In this document: in pieces, positions 7,821 to 16,925 of the stretch
Numbering within the stretch: position 1 is the first letter of the stretch
How the letters are laid out: each line of letters starts with the position of its first letter
From: Acidithiobacillus sp. YTS05
GTDB lineage: Bacteria > Pseudomonadota > Gammaproteobacteria > Acidithiobacillales > Acidithiobacillaceae
DNA length: 64,000 nt
Assembly (NCBI RefSeq): GCF_024396695.1
Contig: NZ_CP094359.1
Span: forward strand, 1,736,001-1,800,000
Direction of reading: 5' to 3'
The notes under the pieces: model-generated
The model's input: the letters and a program-made list of their open reading frames with translations, nothing else
Database searches by the model: none
Told to the model about the DNA's origin: nothing
Made by a program: the position numbers and the translations under genes

Positions 7821-10427
7821 TCACATGAGCAGTGTAGGTGCTCGCTGCGCAGCGGGCAAACCCTCCCCAGCGGAGTCTGTCTCCCATTGCACTGGCAGCA
7901 GCGAAAGAGGGATCAGGTATGCGCGAATAGAAATTCCCCGAATCCACACCACCTTTCTTTGTACGGAAGGAATATCCTGAAAAGCTGCTCCCCAAGCCCC
8001 ATCAGCATGCCAGCGTGTCCCGCGCAGGAGTTGGGCCAGCATGGGATGACGGACGGCTATGGCAAGATGCGGAACCTCCCCCTGCAGCTTCACCGCCATG
8101 CCAACCATGGCCAAGGCCTTTTCATCGTCCCGATCGGGCGTGGGCAGTGATCTGGCAATCCTGGCAATGGTTTCTCCCACGGTATCCGTGACCCGCTGCA
8201 CACGATCGTCGCCGTTGTCGGTGCTGACCATCTGCTCGATGGCGAGCGAAGAGGCACACAGGGACTGCAGGAACATCTCTGTCTCAGATCCCTGCTCGCG
8301 GGCTTCCGCAATCTGTTCCCGATGATCGTTCATGACCGCATTGGCGAGCTCCATGATGGACATATGGGGCATGCCACCTGACGCATGCGCAGCGGCAATG
8401 AGGGTGCCGAAGGTATCGGCCTCGCGCGCGTCACCCCCCGCCGAAATACCATTCCATGCGTCTTTCAGGTGATGGAAGGTATCGCGGAACAATGCCCAGC
8501 GCTGGAGGGTGCCCCAGAACAATATCCGGGCATCCCGCTCGGTGAGCACGTCTGGCTGGCGGGCATGCGGAGTGACCAGTTTGCGCAGATAGATCTTGAC
8601 GATCCGGCTGGCATCGGCAGGCTCCAGTGTGGGGTCCGAAATCGATCCCAGTGCGAAGGAGGTGGAGATCCGAAAGCTGCGCCCGCGCTGGTCGGCCGTG
8701 CCTTTGCGGATGTCCCCGCGCGCACTGTAGGCCGAGCGCATGAGGGAGAGCATGCTGGCGGCGTTCTGTGCCGCCCCGCTCGTCTGGGTCGTCGCCTCAC
8801 GCTCGACCTCATCGAGGATGCAGGGAGAGGCGCCGGTTTCCTGTGCCTGGCGAATGCCCGCGGGCGTCGATTCTTTCCCCATGTCGGTGAACCACGCATA
8901 GGAGCCCAGTGCATGGTGCAGGTAATCGAGCAGGGTTGATTTTCCGGACCCCTTGGGCGCCACCAGCCAGATACTCGGGCGGGCCTCCAGGGCTCCCAGG
9001 AATACCGTGGAAAGGGTCCACCCCAAGACCAGCAAGGGAGTGCTTGGGTGCTGGAAGTTCCAGGTACGGAGGTCCCGCAGCACCCGTCTCAGGACCTCTG
9101 CATAGGCCTCTGGAGAAACCTGGAGATAGGCAGGAGGCTGGTTTTTCCCCTGGGCGGTGTAAATGTACTTGCGGTCAGCGGCCAGTCGCTCGACGGGGTT
9201 TCCCTGGATATCCAGGACCCCGTCCCGGCGCACCACAACCAGCGTTTCCAGATCGGGGTCATACCAGACGCCACAGCCGCGCACGCGGCTTTCCTCGGAA
9301 AACACTCCGCGGCTGGCACACTCGTCGGCGATTTCCCGTCCTGCCCGTGCGCTGTCGTAGCGCATCTGACCACGCTCATCGACGTCTCCGTAGCGGGCCT
9401 CGAAATATCCTCTGCCCAGGATGGCACAGAGAGTGGGTTGCTTCGTCAAATCGCCCAGGGACACCGAAACGAGGTTATCCTGGAACTTCGACCACAGGAT
9501 GGCGGCCCGGCTATCGCTGGTGATGCCCAACGGCAGGAATCCTCCTTCGCGGGCACTGTGGTCGGTGTCGTTTGCCTTGTCCAGCAGCGGATTCAGCAAT
9601 GCCTGGTAGGCTGTGGCGGCCTCTTCTCCGGCATCGACCAAAAGATCATCGAGGCCTCGGTGGCGAATGGAGCGTTCTTTACCGCGTCCCTCAAAGAACG
9701 GGGTCACCCAGCCATACGCAACCCGCAGGCCTACGAGCGTGCTGCGAATGAGCTTGGCTGCCTGCATCGCCGAAAAATAGACATCGGGATTGAGAACATA
9801 GCGACTTCCCGCCGTGGTGTAGGTATCGAGTTTCTCTGCGGGGATCTCGTTTTTCTTGAGGGGTCTCCCGTCGGAATCGAAGAGCACGATCAGGGTACGC
9901 ATCCCATATTCATCCATCAGCCGCTGCAAGAGTTCCCGCAGTTCGGGTAGCAGTTCCCGTTTGGCTTCTTCGCTCTCCCCCAGACTGTTCTTGAACATGC
10001 GGATGCCGGGCAAAGCCAATGTCGGAATTCCCGCTTTGCAGCCGGCTATGGCCTTTTTCTCTCCTTCGGTGAGCACGATCACAGAGCCGGTGGCCGTGGC
10101 GACGGCGTCGAGGATTTGCGCCGGAATGTAGACATGGGAACTGGTCCCTGCCGGCGACAGATATCGCGGGGTATCGGAATGGTGGGGCTTCAGCAGGCGC
10201 AAGCGCAGGAATGGCAGACGGTTCTCCTGGAGGGGTTTGCCATCCAGGGAATGGTAGTGAAAGGTATAGCCCCCTTCGGCATGGATGGGTTCGTCTTTTC
10301 CCCGATACAACGCCGAGCGCGCTGAAGCGTGGTCCAGGACCCGGGCGCCTTGCACGTCTTCGAGGTTCAGGCCGGACCGGGCAAGGTCTGCCAGGGCCAA
10401 CTCCTGCAATTGCTTTTTCTCGAGCAT
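7821..10427 (-). CDS. Primase-helicase-like replication protein (Toprim-like plus P-loop ATPase)
   Basis: 868 residues. Residues about 60-190 resemble the DUF3854/Toprim-like domain of plasmid primases (GSVIVLTEGEKKAIAGCKAG, later LIVLFDSDG). Residues about 470-620 are a P-loop ATPase: Walker A in VAPKGSGKSTLLDYL (about 490), Walker B in CILDEVERE (about 535), as in DUF927-type helicase domains. Residues about 760-860 carry the module also found at the end of the BRO protein. The start has AGGTGA upstream. Two element motifs lie 29 and 75 bp before it, divergent from those of the polymerase gene. Likely role: opening or priming element DNA for the polymerase at 10700. Domain order is clear; activity is inferred. 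Confidence 0.8.
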   Translation of the reverse strand: MLEKKQLQELALADLARSGLNLEDVQGARVLDHASARSALYRGKDEPIHAEGGYTFHYHSLDGKPLQENRLPFLRLRLLKPHHSDTPRYLSPAGTSSHVYIPAQILDAVATATGSVIVLTEGEKKAIAGCKAGIPTLALPGIRMFKNSLGESEEAKRELLPELRELLQRLMDEYGMRTLIVLFDSDGRPLKKNEIPAEKLDTYTTAGSRYVLNPDVYFSAMQAAKLIRSTLVGLRVAYGWVTPFFEGRGKERSIRHRGLDDLLVDAGEEAATAYQALLNPLLDKANDTDHSAREGGFLPLGITSDSRAAILWSKFQDNLVSVSLGDLTKQPTLCAILGRGYFEARYGDVDERGQMRYDSARAGREIADECASRGVFSEESRVRGCGVWYDPDLETLVVVRRDGVLDIQGNPVERLAADRKYIYTAQGKNQPPAYLQVSPEAYAEVLRRVLRDLRTWNFQHPSTPLLVLGWTLSTVFLGALEARPSIWLVAPKGSGKSTLLDYLHHALGSYAWFTDMGKESTPAGIRQAQETGASPCILDEVEREATTQTSGAAQNAASMLSLMRSAYSARGDIRKGTADQRGRSFRISTSFALGSISDPTLEPADASRIVKIYLRKLVTPHARQPDVLTERDARILFWGTLQRWALFRDTFHHLKDAWNGISAGGDAREADTFGTLIAAAHASGGMPHMSIMELANAVMNDHREQIAEAREQGSETEMFLQSLCASSLAIEQMVSTDNGDDRVQRVTDTVGETIARIARSLPTPDRDDEKALAMVGMAVKLQGEVPHLAIAVRHPMLAQLLRGTRWHADGAWGAAFQDIPSVQRKVVWIRGISIRAYLIPLSLLPVQWETDSAGEGLPAAQRAPTLLM

Positions 10428-10456
10428 CCATCACCTGCATAGAGTCGTTCTTGTGG

Positions 10457-10477
10457 GGTATACCCAGCCGACGTTGC
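10457..10477 (-). promoter_or_regulatory. Element motif, site D
   Basis: Minus-strand GCAAC, seven bases, GGGTATACC. It points at the primase-helicase start, 29 bp away. The end forms the palindrome GGGTATACCC. Confidence 0.7.
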
Positions 10478-10502
10478 ACGGCACGTAGCGGGCGTCCAGA
10501 GG

Positions 10503-10523
10503 GGTATACCCAAAATCCGTTGC
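10503..10523 (-). promoter_or_regulatory. Element motif, site E
   Basis: Minus-strand GCAAC, seven bases, GGGTATACC, 75 bp before the primase-helicase start; second of a tandem pair with site D, also containing GGGTATACCC. Confidence 0.7.
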
Positions 10524-10573
10524 AAGTCGTTTGGGTCCCCGGCGGTCGGTTGGAGAGACAGGATTTTTAGGCC

Positions 10574-10594
10574 GCAACCGGTCTTGGCTATACC
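10574..10594 (+). promoter_or_regulatory. Element motif, site F
   Basis: Plus-strand GCAAC, seven bases, GGCTATACC, 105 bp before the polymerase start. Confidence 0.7.
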
Positions 10595-10628
10595 ACCAGA
10601 GCTGGCACTGGGAGAGGGGCTACGGATC

Positions 10629-10649
10629 GCAACGTCGCGCGGCTATACC
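10629..10649 (+). promoter_or_regulatory. Element motif, site G
   Basis: Plus-strand GCAAC, seven bases, GGCTATACC, 50 bp before the polymerase start; tandem with site F. Confidence 0.72.
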
Positions 10650-10699
10650 CAGTAGCAGATCGATCGCGCACGGGCGCATGGACAGAGGAGTACTTCGCA

Positions 10700-13600
10700 A
10701 TGGCAGCAAGAAAACTGATGTTCAATGGACTTCCCATGCCCACTCCGGAAGAGCTTTTTGGGCTTTTCTTCGGAGAGGCAACCCGGGACATGACCACCGG
10801 CGAAATCACCTGGCTCAACCAGACTGAACAGGACGACAACTCCGCGGCAGAGCCCGTGCAGGACGCAGGGGAACGAGCCTCGGGGCTACCTGAGCCTCGG
10901 CCAGAAGAGGTTCCAGCGGGACGCCTTTCTGCCACAGCACCCTCCGATGAGCCGAAGCCTGCGGCGAAGCCTCTGCCCGTAAGCGCGGCCAACTCCGTAC
11001 CAGCTGCACAGCCCAGACGAGAGAGAAAAGATCCCAAGCGGACTTATCTCAACGGCCTCCTGCAGCCTACCCCCGAGGAAGTGATGGCCCTGGCTCTCGG
11101 AGAAGCAACCCGAGACATGAGCACGGGTGAGGTCATCTGGCTTAACCGGCCTAACCGAAACGACAACCATGCACCCAAGCTCGCGCAGGAGACGGAGCAA
11201 TACGCATCGGAGCCACCTCAGTCGCAGCCAGAACCAGACTCAGCACAGGAAGAGACACCGCCAGAGCCAATCCACGATGCAGCGGCGTGCTCAATTACGG
11301 AGCTGGAAGGCCAGCAGCAGGAAGAGTCCTGCCACACTTCCCTCTCTCCCGAGGCCTCTTTGGAGGACGTAGTGAACTCGGTCCACGCGGATGCAGGCTT
11401 CGCCGGTCCGGAGCAGCTGCCGGAGGCTTTGACCGCCCTCGGAGCCAGTGATGCCATTGTGCTCGACTTCGAGACGACGGGTTTGACGGCCTACGAGACT
11501 CCCCAGGCACCTTCTGCCACCCAAACCATCGGGGGCAACACCATCAAAGCGTTACGGGCTGCTGGGTGTACCCTCGATCCCCATCCCCGGGCGCGGATCC
11601 TTTCTTTGCAGGTTCCCGACACCGGCTATCGGATCGCCTTCGACCTCGACCAGCTTTCCGATGCCGAAAAGAGGACACTGGCCAAGGTAACCCATGACAA
11701 GATATGGATTGGCCACAATTTGGGCTTTGATCTGGCCTGGATGTTGTCCCTGCATCCCGGGATCCGACCAAAACGCATCCTGGACACCATGCTGCTGGCC
11801 ACCACACACCGTCCCCAGGCCTTGTACGAAATGCAATCCGCCCTGGTGCGCAACCAGAAAGACCAGCCCGCGATCCGCGAGGCGCTCTGGAACTACGTGC
11901 AGGGCAAGATGGCCAAGAAAAAGGAAGACGACGAGTCGGGCGGCGCCCTCTCCCTCCAGGCGCTCTCCCTGCAATACCTCGACGAGAGTCTGGACAAGGC
12001 ATACCAGAAACCGCACAACTGGATGATAGATCGCCTGAGCAAGGCGCATTGGGACTATTGCATGGGCGACGTGGATACCCCGCTGCGCATTGCACGCAAA
12101 TTGCTGGATCTTCCCGACGACGCCTGCGTCCCAGCCATCCTTCAGGCCCTGGAAAAGAACCCCGGAGCAACTGCCTATCGGATCATGGAGGCGGCTCTGC
12201 CGGTCATCGCCCGCATGCACCATACCGGAGTGCCATGGTCTGCGGAACGTGCCGCTGCCCTCGATACCGAATTGGCGCAGGAAGCCCAGGAGGCCGCAGC
12301 AGAACTCCTGAAGCTGGCTCCCAAGCTGGGACAACCCATTCTCGTACCCGGCAAACCCAGTAAAAAAACCCCAGACCCAGAACCAAACAGGATCGTCGTC
12401 ATCGACGAGCTGTTGTCCCCGAGCAAAGGACTGACCGCCCCCATCAAATCGGCACTGGCCGCAGCCATTGCCGAGGAAACGGGCAGACTGCTACAGCCTG
12501 ATTCTCCATCGGGGGAGTCTGATTTGGACAACGCTGAAAAAGAGACGGACATCAAGCTGGATGCCAAACGTCTCGCCTTCGATTTCCCGGACTCGAAGGT
12601 GGTCCGTCTTTTGGGCACCATTCAAGGTGCGGTAAAAGAACGGGCCATGATTGCCGCTTTTGCAGCGCACGCCGAGGCCTCGCCCGATGGCCGGATTCAC
12701 CCCTTGACGGGAATTTCCACTGTCACCGGCCGCACCTCCGCTACCAACCCATCCCTGCAGCAGGTGCCGCGAGACAAGCGATTTCGGGCGATCTTCGCGG
12801 CCCGTCCCGGATACCAGATTGTGGCCACCGACTTCTCCTCCATTGAACTGCGCATCGCCGCGGCTCTCGGAGTACGTGCCTGGGAGGCCCTCCTCCGGAT
12901 CGAGGATATTCTCCGGAGAGGGCGAGACAGCCCCTACGCGAAACAGCGTGGAATGCTCAAAAAACGGATTGGCTGGATCCTCGGCAAGTGCCCGGAGCTC
13001 GTGGAATATCTCAAAAGCGCCGATGAGAGTCCTCCAGCGAGCCTGCTCGATGTTGAAGCACCGAACTTCGGAGAATCCTCTATCGAGGACTATGCCCGAC
13101 ATGCAGCGTCCGAACTGGTAAAGTGGGTATCCCGATTGCGCCGGGCGACTGGTGGTGATCCCCAGCGCCTTCCCTTCGTCTCGGCCTATCGACGAGGCAT
13201 TGATCCGCATCTCCTGACCGCCGTTGCCATGAAAAGTCAGGCAGGCGAATTCAATACGGCAGGCAAGACCGCTCTGGAATTTCTGGCGGCACTCTCGCCA
13301 GAGGATGCAAGCGCACTGACGGAACGATTGCACGATGCCCGACAGGCCGCCAAAGCCGTCAACTTTGGTAGCCTCTATGGTCAGCAGCCCGTAGGACTCC
13401 ACCGCTATGGCGTCACCGCGTATGGGCTGTCCTGGACACTGGCCGAAGCTGAGCAAGCGCATGCTGCCTGGTTCCAGCTATACCCGGAGATCGGCCTGTG
13501 GCACTGGCTCTTGCGGCGCTTCTACGTACACAAGAAACGCCCGATCCTGAACCCCTACAATCCGATCGAGATCGATCTGCAGGGGAAGATCTATCGCTGG

Positions 13601-13900
13601 TCCACCCTGTCGGGAAGGATCGTCCAGTCTTCCCGAATCACCTCCGCCGCCAACTATCAGGACCAGGGGAGCGGCGCCGAGATTGCGCTATTGGCCATTG
13701 CGAGTCTGCCGGAGGAGATTCAGACCATGTTGATCAATTTTGTGCATGACGAGCTTGTGCTGGAGGTACCGGAAAAGCAGGTCCCCGAGGTCATTCCCAT
13801 CGTCGAACAGACCATGATCCAGGCTGCAGAGCGCTTTCTATTGCCCTATGGAGTTCCCGTTGAGGTCAAGACACAGGTAGGGGATTCCTGGAAGCATTGA
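10700..13900 (+). CDS. Family A DNA polymerase with 3'-5' exonuclease domain
   Basis: 1066 residues. The first 240 are an extension with an internal repeat: NGLPMPTPEELFGLF / GEATRDMTTGEITWLN (residues about 9-40) recurs as NGLLQPTPEEVMALA / GEATRDMSTGEVIWLN (about 115-148). The exonuclease domain follows (Exo I VLDFETTG about 253, Exo II HNLGFDLAW, Exo III YCMGDVDT). The polymerase has motif A ATDFSSIELRIA (about 707), motif B RQAAKAVNFGSLYG (about 880) and motif C NFVHDELVLEVP (about 1013). All catalytic residues are present. There is no 5' nuclease domain, unlike bacterial Pol I, so it is phage- or plasmid-type. Two element motifs precede it. Confidence 0.93.
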   Translation: MAARKLMFNGLPMPTPEELFGLFFGEATRDMTTGEITWLNQTEQDDNSAAEPVQDAGERASGLPEPRPEEVPAGRLSATAPSDEPKPAAKPLPVSAANSVPAAQPRRERKDPKRTYLNGLLQPTPEEVMALALGEATRDMSTGEVIWLNRPNRNDNHAPKLAQETEQYASEPPQSQPEPDSAQEETPPEPIHDAAACSITELEGQQQEESCHTSLSPEASLEDVVNSVHADAGFAGPEQLPEALTALGASDAIVLDFETTGLTAYETPQAPSATQTIGGNTIKALRAAGCTLDPHPRARILSLQVPDTGYRIAFDLDQLSDAEKRTLAKVTHDKIWIGHNLGFDLAWMLSLHPGIRPKRILDTMLLATTHRPQALYEMQSALVRNQKDQPAIREALWNYVQGKMAKKKEDDESGGALSLQALSLQYLDESLDKAYQKPHNWMIDRLSKAHWDYCMGDVDTPLRIARKLLDLPDDACVPAILQALEKNPGATAYRIMEAALPVIARMHHTGVPWSAERAAALDTELAQEAQEAAAELLKLAPKLGQPILVPGKPSKKTPDPEPNRIVVIDELLSPSKGLTAPIKSALAAAIAEETGRLLQPDSPSGESDLDNAEKETDIKLDAKRLAFDFPDSKVVRLLGTIQGAVKERAMIAAFAAHAEASPDGRIHPLTGISTVTGRTSATNPSLQQVPRDKRFRAIFAARPGYQIVATDFSSIELRIAAALGVRAWEALLRIEDILRRGRDSPYAKQRGMLKKRIGWILGKCPELVEYLKSADESPPASLLDVEAPNFGESSIEDYARHAASELVKWVSRLRRATGGDPQRLPFVSAYRRGIDPHLLTAVAMKSQAGEFNTAGKTALEFLAALSPEDASALTERLHDARQAAKAVNFGSLYGQQPVGLHRYGVTAYGLSWTLAEAEQAHAAWFQLYPEIGLWHWLLRRFYVHKKRPILNPYNPIEIDLQGKIYRWSTLSGRIVQSSRITSAANYQDQGSGAEIALLAIASLPEEIQTMLINFVHDELVLEVPEKQVPEVIPIVEQTMIQAAERFLLPYGVPVEVKTQVGDSWKH

Positions 13901-13949
13901 AAACATCATTCTGGGCATAGCCGCGCACGATTTTTCAAGGAGTACAACC

Positions 13950-14600
13950 ATGCCATCACCGGAACCAAAGGGCTACACGCTCGCCAATGCTGCTGAGAAA
14001 TGGGAGGTTTCCCTATCAACCCTCTTGCGTCTCGGGGCAGAGGGCAAACTTGAGCTTGCATGGCCGGTCCCAGGCAGCATGTTCGTCTCTGTTTTCAGCG
14101 AAGAGTCTCATGCGCAGCCGGAAACCATCGAAGATCTAGAGCAGCTTCTCCCAGGTTTGTCATTTGATCAACTTTCCCTGCGGATGGCCTGCAGAGCAGA
14201 CGATGCCGTCGCCTCAGGTGATTATGAGCCTGGAAAAGGGCAAGAATTGGCCTCGTACTGGAAGAAACAGAGATGGGTTGCAATCGAACTCGCTGTTGCT
14301 GGCTGGGCAACTATATCGAGGCAATCGCTGGAATATTGCGACAAGAAAAGCGGAGTTCTTGAGAGCAGTACATTTAGCAGGGTAAGTCACTTCTCGGGAG
14401 CGGAGAACACCATACTCTCAGAACCACCACTTCCTGGCCTGCCTTGGAGGTATGAAATTCGCAAATCCAATACCCGCAAGGGTGGCCCGTTGCCGCCATT
14501 GCCAGAGAGGTATTATTTCGAAGGAAGAAAACTGATCGAGTTGACAGAGTTGATTATCCCCTCGAGTGAGGTATGTCGCATTGAGGGTCGTTCTCACTAG
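13950..14600 (+). CDS. Unknown protein with possible N-terminal helix-turn-helix
   Basis: 216 residues; AAGGAG lies about 8 bases before the ATG. Residues 8-37 (YTLANAAEKWEVSLSTLLRL, then GAEGKLEL) look like a MerR/AlpA-type helix-turn-helix. The rest is unrecognised; the C-terminal part has a proline- and glycine-rich stretch. The polymerase gene ends 50 bp upstream, with a degenerate GGCATAGCC in between. It probably belongs to the same transcription unit. Function unknown. Confidence 0.6.
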   Translation: MPSPEPKGYTLANAAEKWEVSLSTLLRLGAEGKLELAWPVPGSMFVSVFSEESHAQPETIEDLEQLLPGLSFDQLSLRMACRADDAVASGDYEPGKGQELASYWKKQRWVAIELAVAGWATISRQSLEYCDKKSGVLESSTFSRVSHFSGAENTILSEPPLPGLPWRYEIRKSNTRKGGPLPPLPERYYFEGRKLIELTELIIPSSEVCRIEGRSH

Positions 14601-14678
14601 GCAGAGTGACCATCGCTCATGTGAGCAAAAGCACAGGTAAATCCGTTCGCCAGAGCCGTTTCAGCACCCTCGCCTATC

Positions 14679-14699
14679 GCAACGATCGCCGGCTATACC
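14679..14699 (+). promoter_or_regulatory. Element motif, site H
   Basis: Plus-strand GCAAC, seven bases, GGCTATACC, 58 bp before the ssb start. Confidence 0.7.
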
Positions 14700-14757
14700 C
14701 TTTTGAGTCCCGAATACGGGGTGGATTGGAAGTTTCGTGAAAAGCAGGAGATTCGTT

Positions 14758-15264
14758 ATGGCAGGCGTATGCAAAGTCATCTTATTTGGGCATTTGGGGC
14801 GCGATCCCGAGATGCGGTATTTACCTGACGGCACGGCGGTGGCAACGCTCAACATTGCCACGACGGAGACCTACAAGGACCGCGACGGCAATCGCCAGGA
14901 CCGGACGGAGTGGCACAGAGCGGTGCTTTGGGCACGGCAAGCAGAGATCGCCGGGGAATATCTGCGCAAGGGTAGCCAAGTGTATATCGAGGGGCGCATA
15001 CAGACGCGCAAATGGACGGACAAAGAGGGTCAGGAGCGTTATACCACAGAGATCCGTGGTGACCGCCTCCAGTTGATCGGCGGTCGCCGTGATGACACGC
15101 AGGAGCCCCCAACTACGAACCAGCAGCATTCAGGAGGTGGTGGAGGTGGAGACTTCCAGCATGGGCCTGACGATGGTTTTGACCCGATGGATGACATTCC
15201 ATTAGTCACCATGAGGGAGCCGATGTTCCAGCCAAGACGTGTACTGAGTAAGGTCAGGTGGTAA
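14758..15264 (+). CDS. ssb: Single-stranded DNA-binding protein with extended tail
   Basis: 168 residues from the ATG at 14758 (CAGGAG about 7 bases upstream). Residues 1-110 are a standard OB fold ([43 protein letters not shown]). A glycine-rich linker follows. The acidic tip DPMDDIP that normally ends SSB proteins is internal: about 20 residues (LVTMREPMF to SKVRW) follow it. The tip normally recruits replication partners, so a buried tip could weaken or alter those contacts. An element motif 58 bp upstream links it to the replication set. Confidence 0.92.
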   Translation: MAGVCKVILFGHLGRDPEMRYLPDGTAVATLNIATTETYKDRDGNRQDRTEWHRAVLWARQAEIAGEYLRKGSQVYIEGRIQTRKWTDKEGQERYTTEIRGDRLQLIGGRRDDTQEPPTTNQQHSGGGGGGDFQHGPDDGFDPMDDIPLVTMREPMFQPRRVLSKVRW

Positions 15265-15413
15265 TATCACATACGGAGAGCGGAGTGCCATCAAAGTAAT
15301 GGCACTCTGTTGTTTCCGGTATAGACCAAAAGCGGTCGTTCATTTCAGATGGGAACTTGCTAGTCAAGCCAAGGTTACAAGAGCTGCGGAGAACGTAGTT
15401 GTCGCCTAGAAAC

Positions 15414-15611
15414 TCACCTTCCATTTAACCGATTTATGTAATGGCTGCTATCAATACCCAGAGACGGCCTATCCTTTTTCGGGAGGTTGTAATAAGCCAC
15501 TGTTGCCGCTCCGTTTACTGCCATCAATGCCAAGCAGCCAGACAAAGAGCTGGTCAATATCACTAACAGAAGGATGCGCAACAGTAGCGGAATAGATCGG
15601 ATTGTACTCAT
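15414..15611 (-). CDS. Small lipoprotein
   Basis: 65 residues. Signal peptide IPLLLRILLLVILTSSLSGC with lipobox LSGC, then a short mature part of about 40 residues. Unknown role; membrane anchored by inference. No clear ribosome site. Confidence 0.5.
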   Translation of the reverse strand: MSTIRSIPLLLRILLLVILTSSLSGCLALMAVNGAATVAYYNLPKKDRPSLGIDSSHYINRLNGR

Positions 15612-15771
15612 GTTACTTGGCCCGCAGTTCAGAGAGTGTAGACGTTTGGCGACAGATGTTAATTTGGATTTTACCTCTCAACTTGGCCTGACGTCGCTGC
15701 TCCATTGCGTTCTCCGTAAAGGCACAAATATTGCTATGCATTTGCGTAGTAGCTTCTTTGGAGGGTATAGC

Positions 15772-16059
15772 ATGTCCACAGTCAAGGAAAATGGTATGGA
15801 TCTACCGATCGCGATTCGGTCCTCTAGATTGGCAACCAAAAGGCGGGTGATGTTGCTGGTCGGCCTCTGCGTGGTCAGCCTTTCGGGTTGCGCAAACATG
15901 ACTCCGACTCAACAATCTGCACTCAGTGGTGGCGCCATTGGTGCCGCAGGTGGGGCAGTCTTGGGCACCGTAGTCGGGGGAAGCCCAGCGATTGGTGCGG
16001 CGGTGGGCGGCGCTGTTGGAGCCGCCGGTGGGGCGCTACTGTCGCAGAACGGCCAATGA
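15772..16059 (+). CDS. Glycine-zipper lipoprotein
   Basis: 95 residues from the ATG at 15772 (GGAGGG 6 bases upstream). Signal segment VMLLVGLCVVSLSGC with lipobox LSGC at about 39-42. The mature part is a glycine zipper (GGAIGAAGGAVLGTVVGG and repeats), as in YMGG/OmpA-linked lipoproteins that insert in or anchor to the envelope. It overlaps the next gene by ATGA. Possibly tied to the transfer machinery or to envelope stress; function is inferred. Confidence 0.72.
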   Translation: MSTVKENGMDLPIAIRSSRLATKRRVMLLVGLCVVSLSGCANMTPTQQSALSGGAIGAAGGAVLGTVVGGSPAIGAAVGGAVGAAGGALLSQNGQ

Positions 16060-16511
16060 ACAGGGTGCAGCAATCCACGTTTGCGCTGACGGAGCTTGTC
16101 CCCGGGTGTTTGACAGATGTGGAGGGAGCGGTCCTGACAGAAATGAGCTGCCTCGGGGCTCGCTTAGTGACGCTCTATGTGCCTCCTGTCGATATTATGG
16201 GCGACAACCTTCCGCCTGAAGACGAGTCCAGAATCTTGTTTTGGGATTTCCCCCATCTTTCTCGTCTGTATTTTCGCTCCTTTCGGGATATGGCTGCGTT
16301 TGTCCCCATTCGTTGGCAGCTCAGTGAGGTTGCTGAAGGAACCTGGATGAGAGCATCGGTCCCCGATTTGTCTGCAGACAAGACGAGGCCGGTGTTGGTA
16401 GGCGCACTCACCAAACTGGCTGCAGACGTGGAAACTGCTTTCGCCCGGGTTTGTGGCCGAGTGACCACCACTGATGCCGCTGTTCGCGGGCAGCAAAACG
16501 GCGCTCACTAA
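16056..16511 (+). CDS. Unknown protein between lipoprotein and transglycosylase genes
   Basis: 151 residues. The start overlaps the preceding stop (ATGA) and the 3' end overlaps the next gene by 38 bp, so it is part of a tight operon. No signal peptide or membrane span. Sequence segments include ALTELVPGCLTDVEGAVLTE and RILFWDFPHLSRLYF. Family not recognised. Confidence 0.6.
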   Translation: MNRVQQSTFALTELVPGCLTDVEGAVLTEMSCLGARLVTLYVPPVDIMGDNLPPEDESRILFWDFPHLSRLYFRSFRDMAAFVPIRWQLSEVAEGTWMRASVPDLSADKTRPVLVGALTKLAADVETAFARVCGRVTTTDAAVRGQQNGAH

Positions 16512-16925
16512 CAGTTTGTGCGTGGAAAAAACTAGCGCAAGGCGCCGGCGATGGACTTTCGGACTCCTGATCCTGCTCTGCTTGCTGTTGCCGCAAGAGT
16601 TAAAGGACACTCCTCACCGTATCCCGGTGGGATGGCAGTGGCAGTCAATGTTGGCCCAGAGAGAACAGCTTATCCGCTTTCTCGCGGGGCGCTGGACGCC
16701 TTATGTAGTAGTTGCAGCACGTAAGACTGGCTTGTCTCCCTTGCTGCTCGCGGCGGTTTTGCATACCGAAAGTCGAGGCTGTGGAACAGCAGTGAGTACA
16801 GCTGGGGCGATCGGCCCCATGCAGCTCCTACCGACGACAGCAACAGAGGTGTTACACATCAACCCCTGGAAACCTCGGCAGAACATTCTCGGTGCTGCAG
16901 TCTATTTGCGGCAGCTTTTACAAAC
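16474..16925 (+). pseudogene. 5' part of a lytic transglycosylase split by IS copy 2
   Basis: An N-terminal membrane or signal segment (FGLLILLCLLLPQEL) is followed by an SLT fold: AAVLHTESRGCGTAVSTAGA with the catalytic Glu in HTESRG, then IGPMQLLPTTATEV. The reading frame runs into the IS at YLRQLLQT. The 3' part resumes at 18361 as FDGRLTLALEAYNAGPTRI, a typical SLT ending. The joint restores CAA ACC TTT GAT. The enzyme would cut peptidoglycan, probably for the transfer channel; the split should inactivate it. Confidence 0.8.

Noticed and set aside
7480..7995. Minus-strand frame of 171 codons overlapping the primase-helicase end
   Set aside because: It overlaps the conserved C-terminal module in another frame and has no ribosome site or domain.
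12491..13462. Minus-strand frame of 323 codons in the polymerase gene
   Set aside because: Shadow of the polymerase catalytic domain, whose motifs A and B are in the plus frame.
15764..15771. GGTATAGC before the glycine-zipper gene
   Set aside because: It is in the opposite orientation to the gene and lacks the GCAAC part, so it is probably chance.
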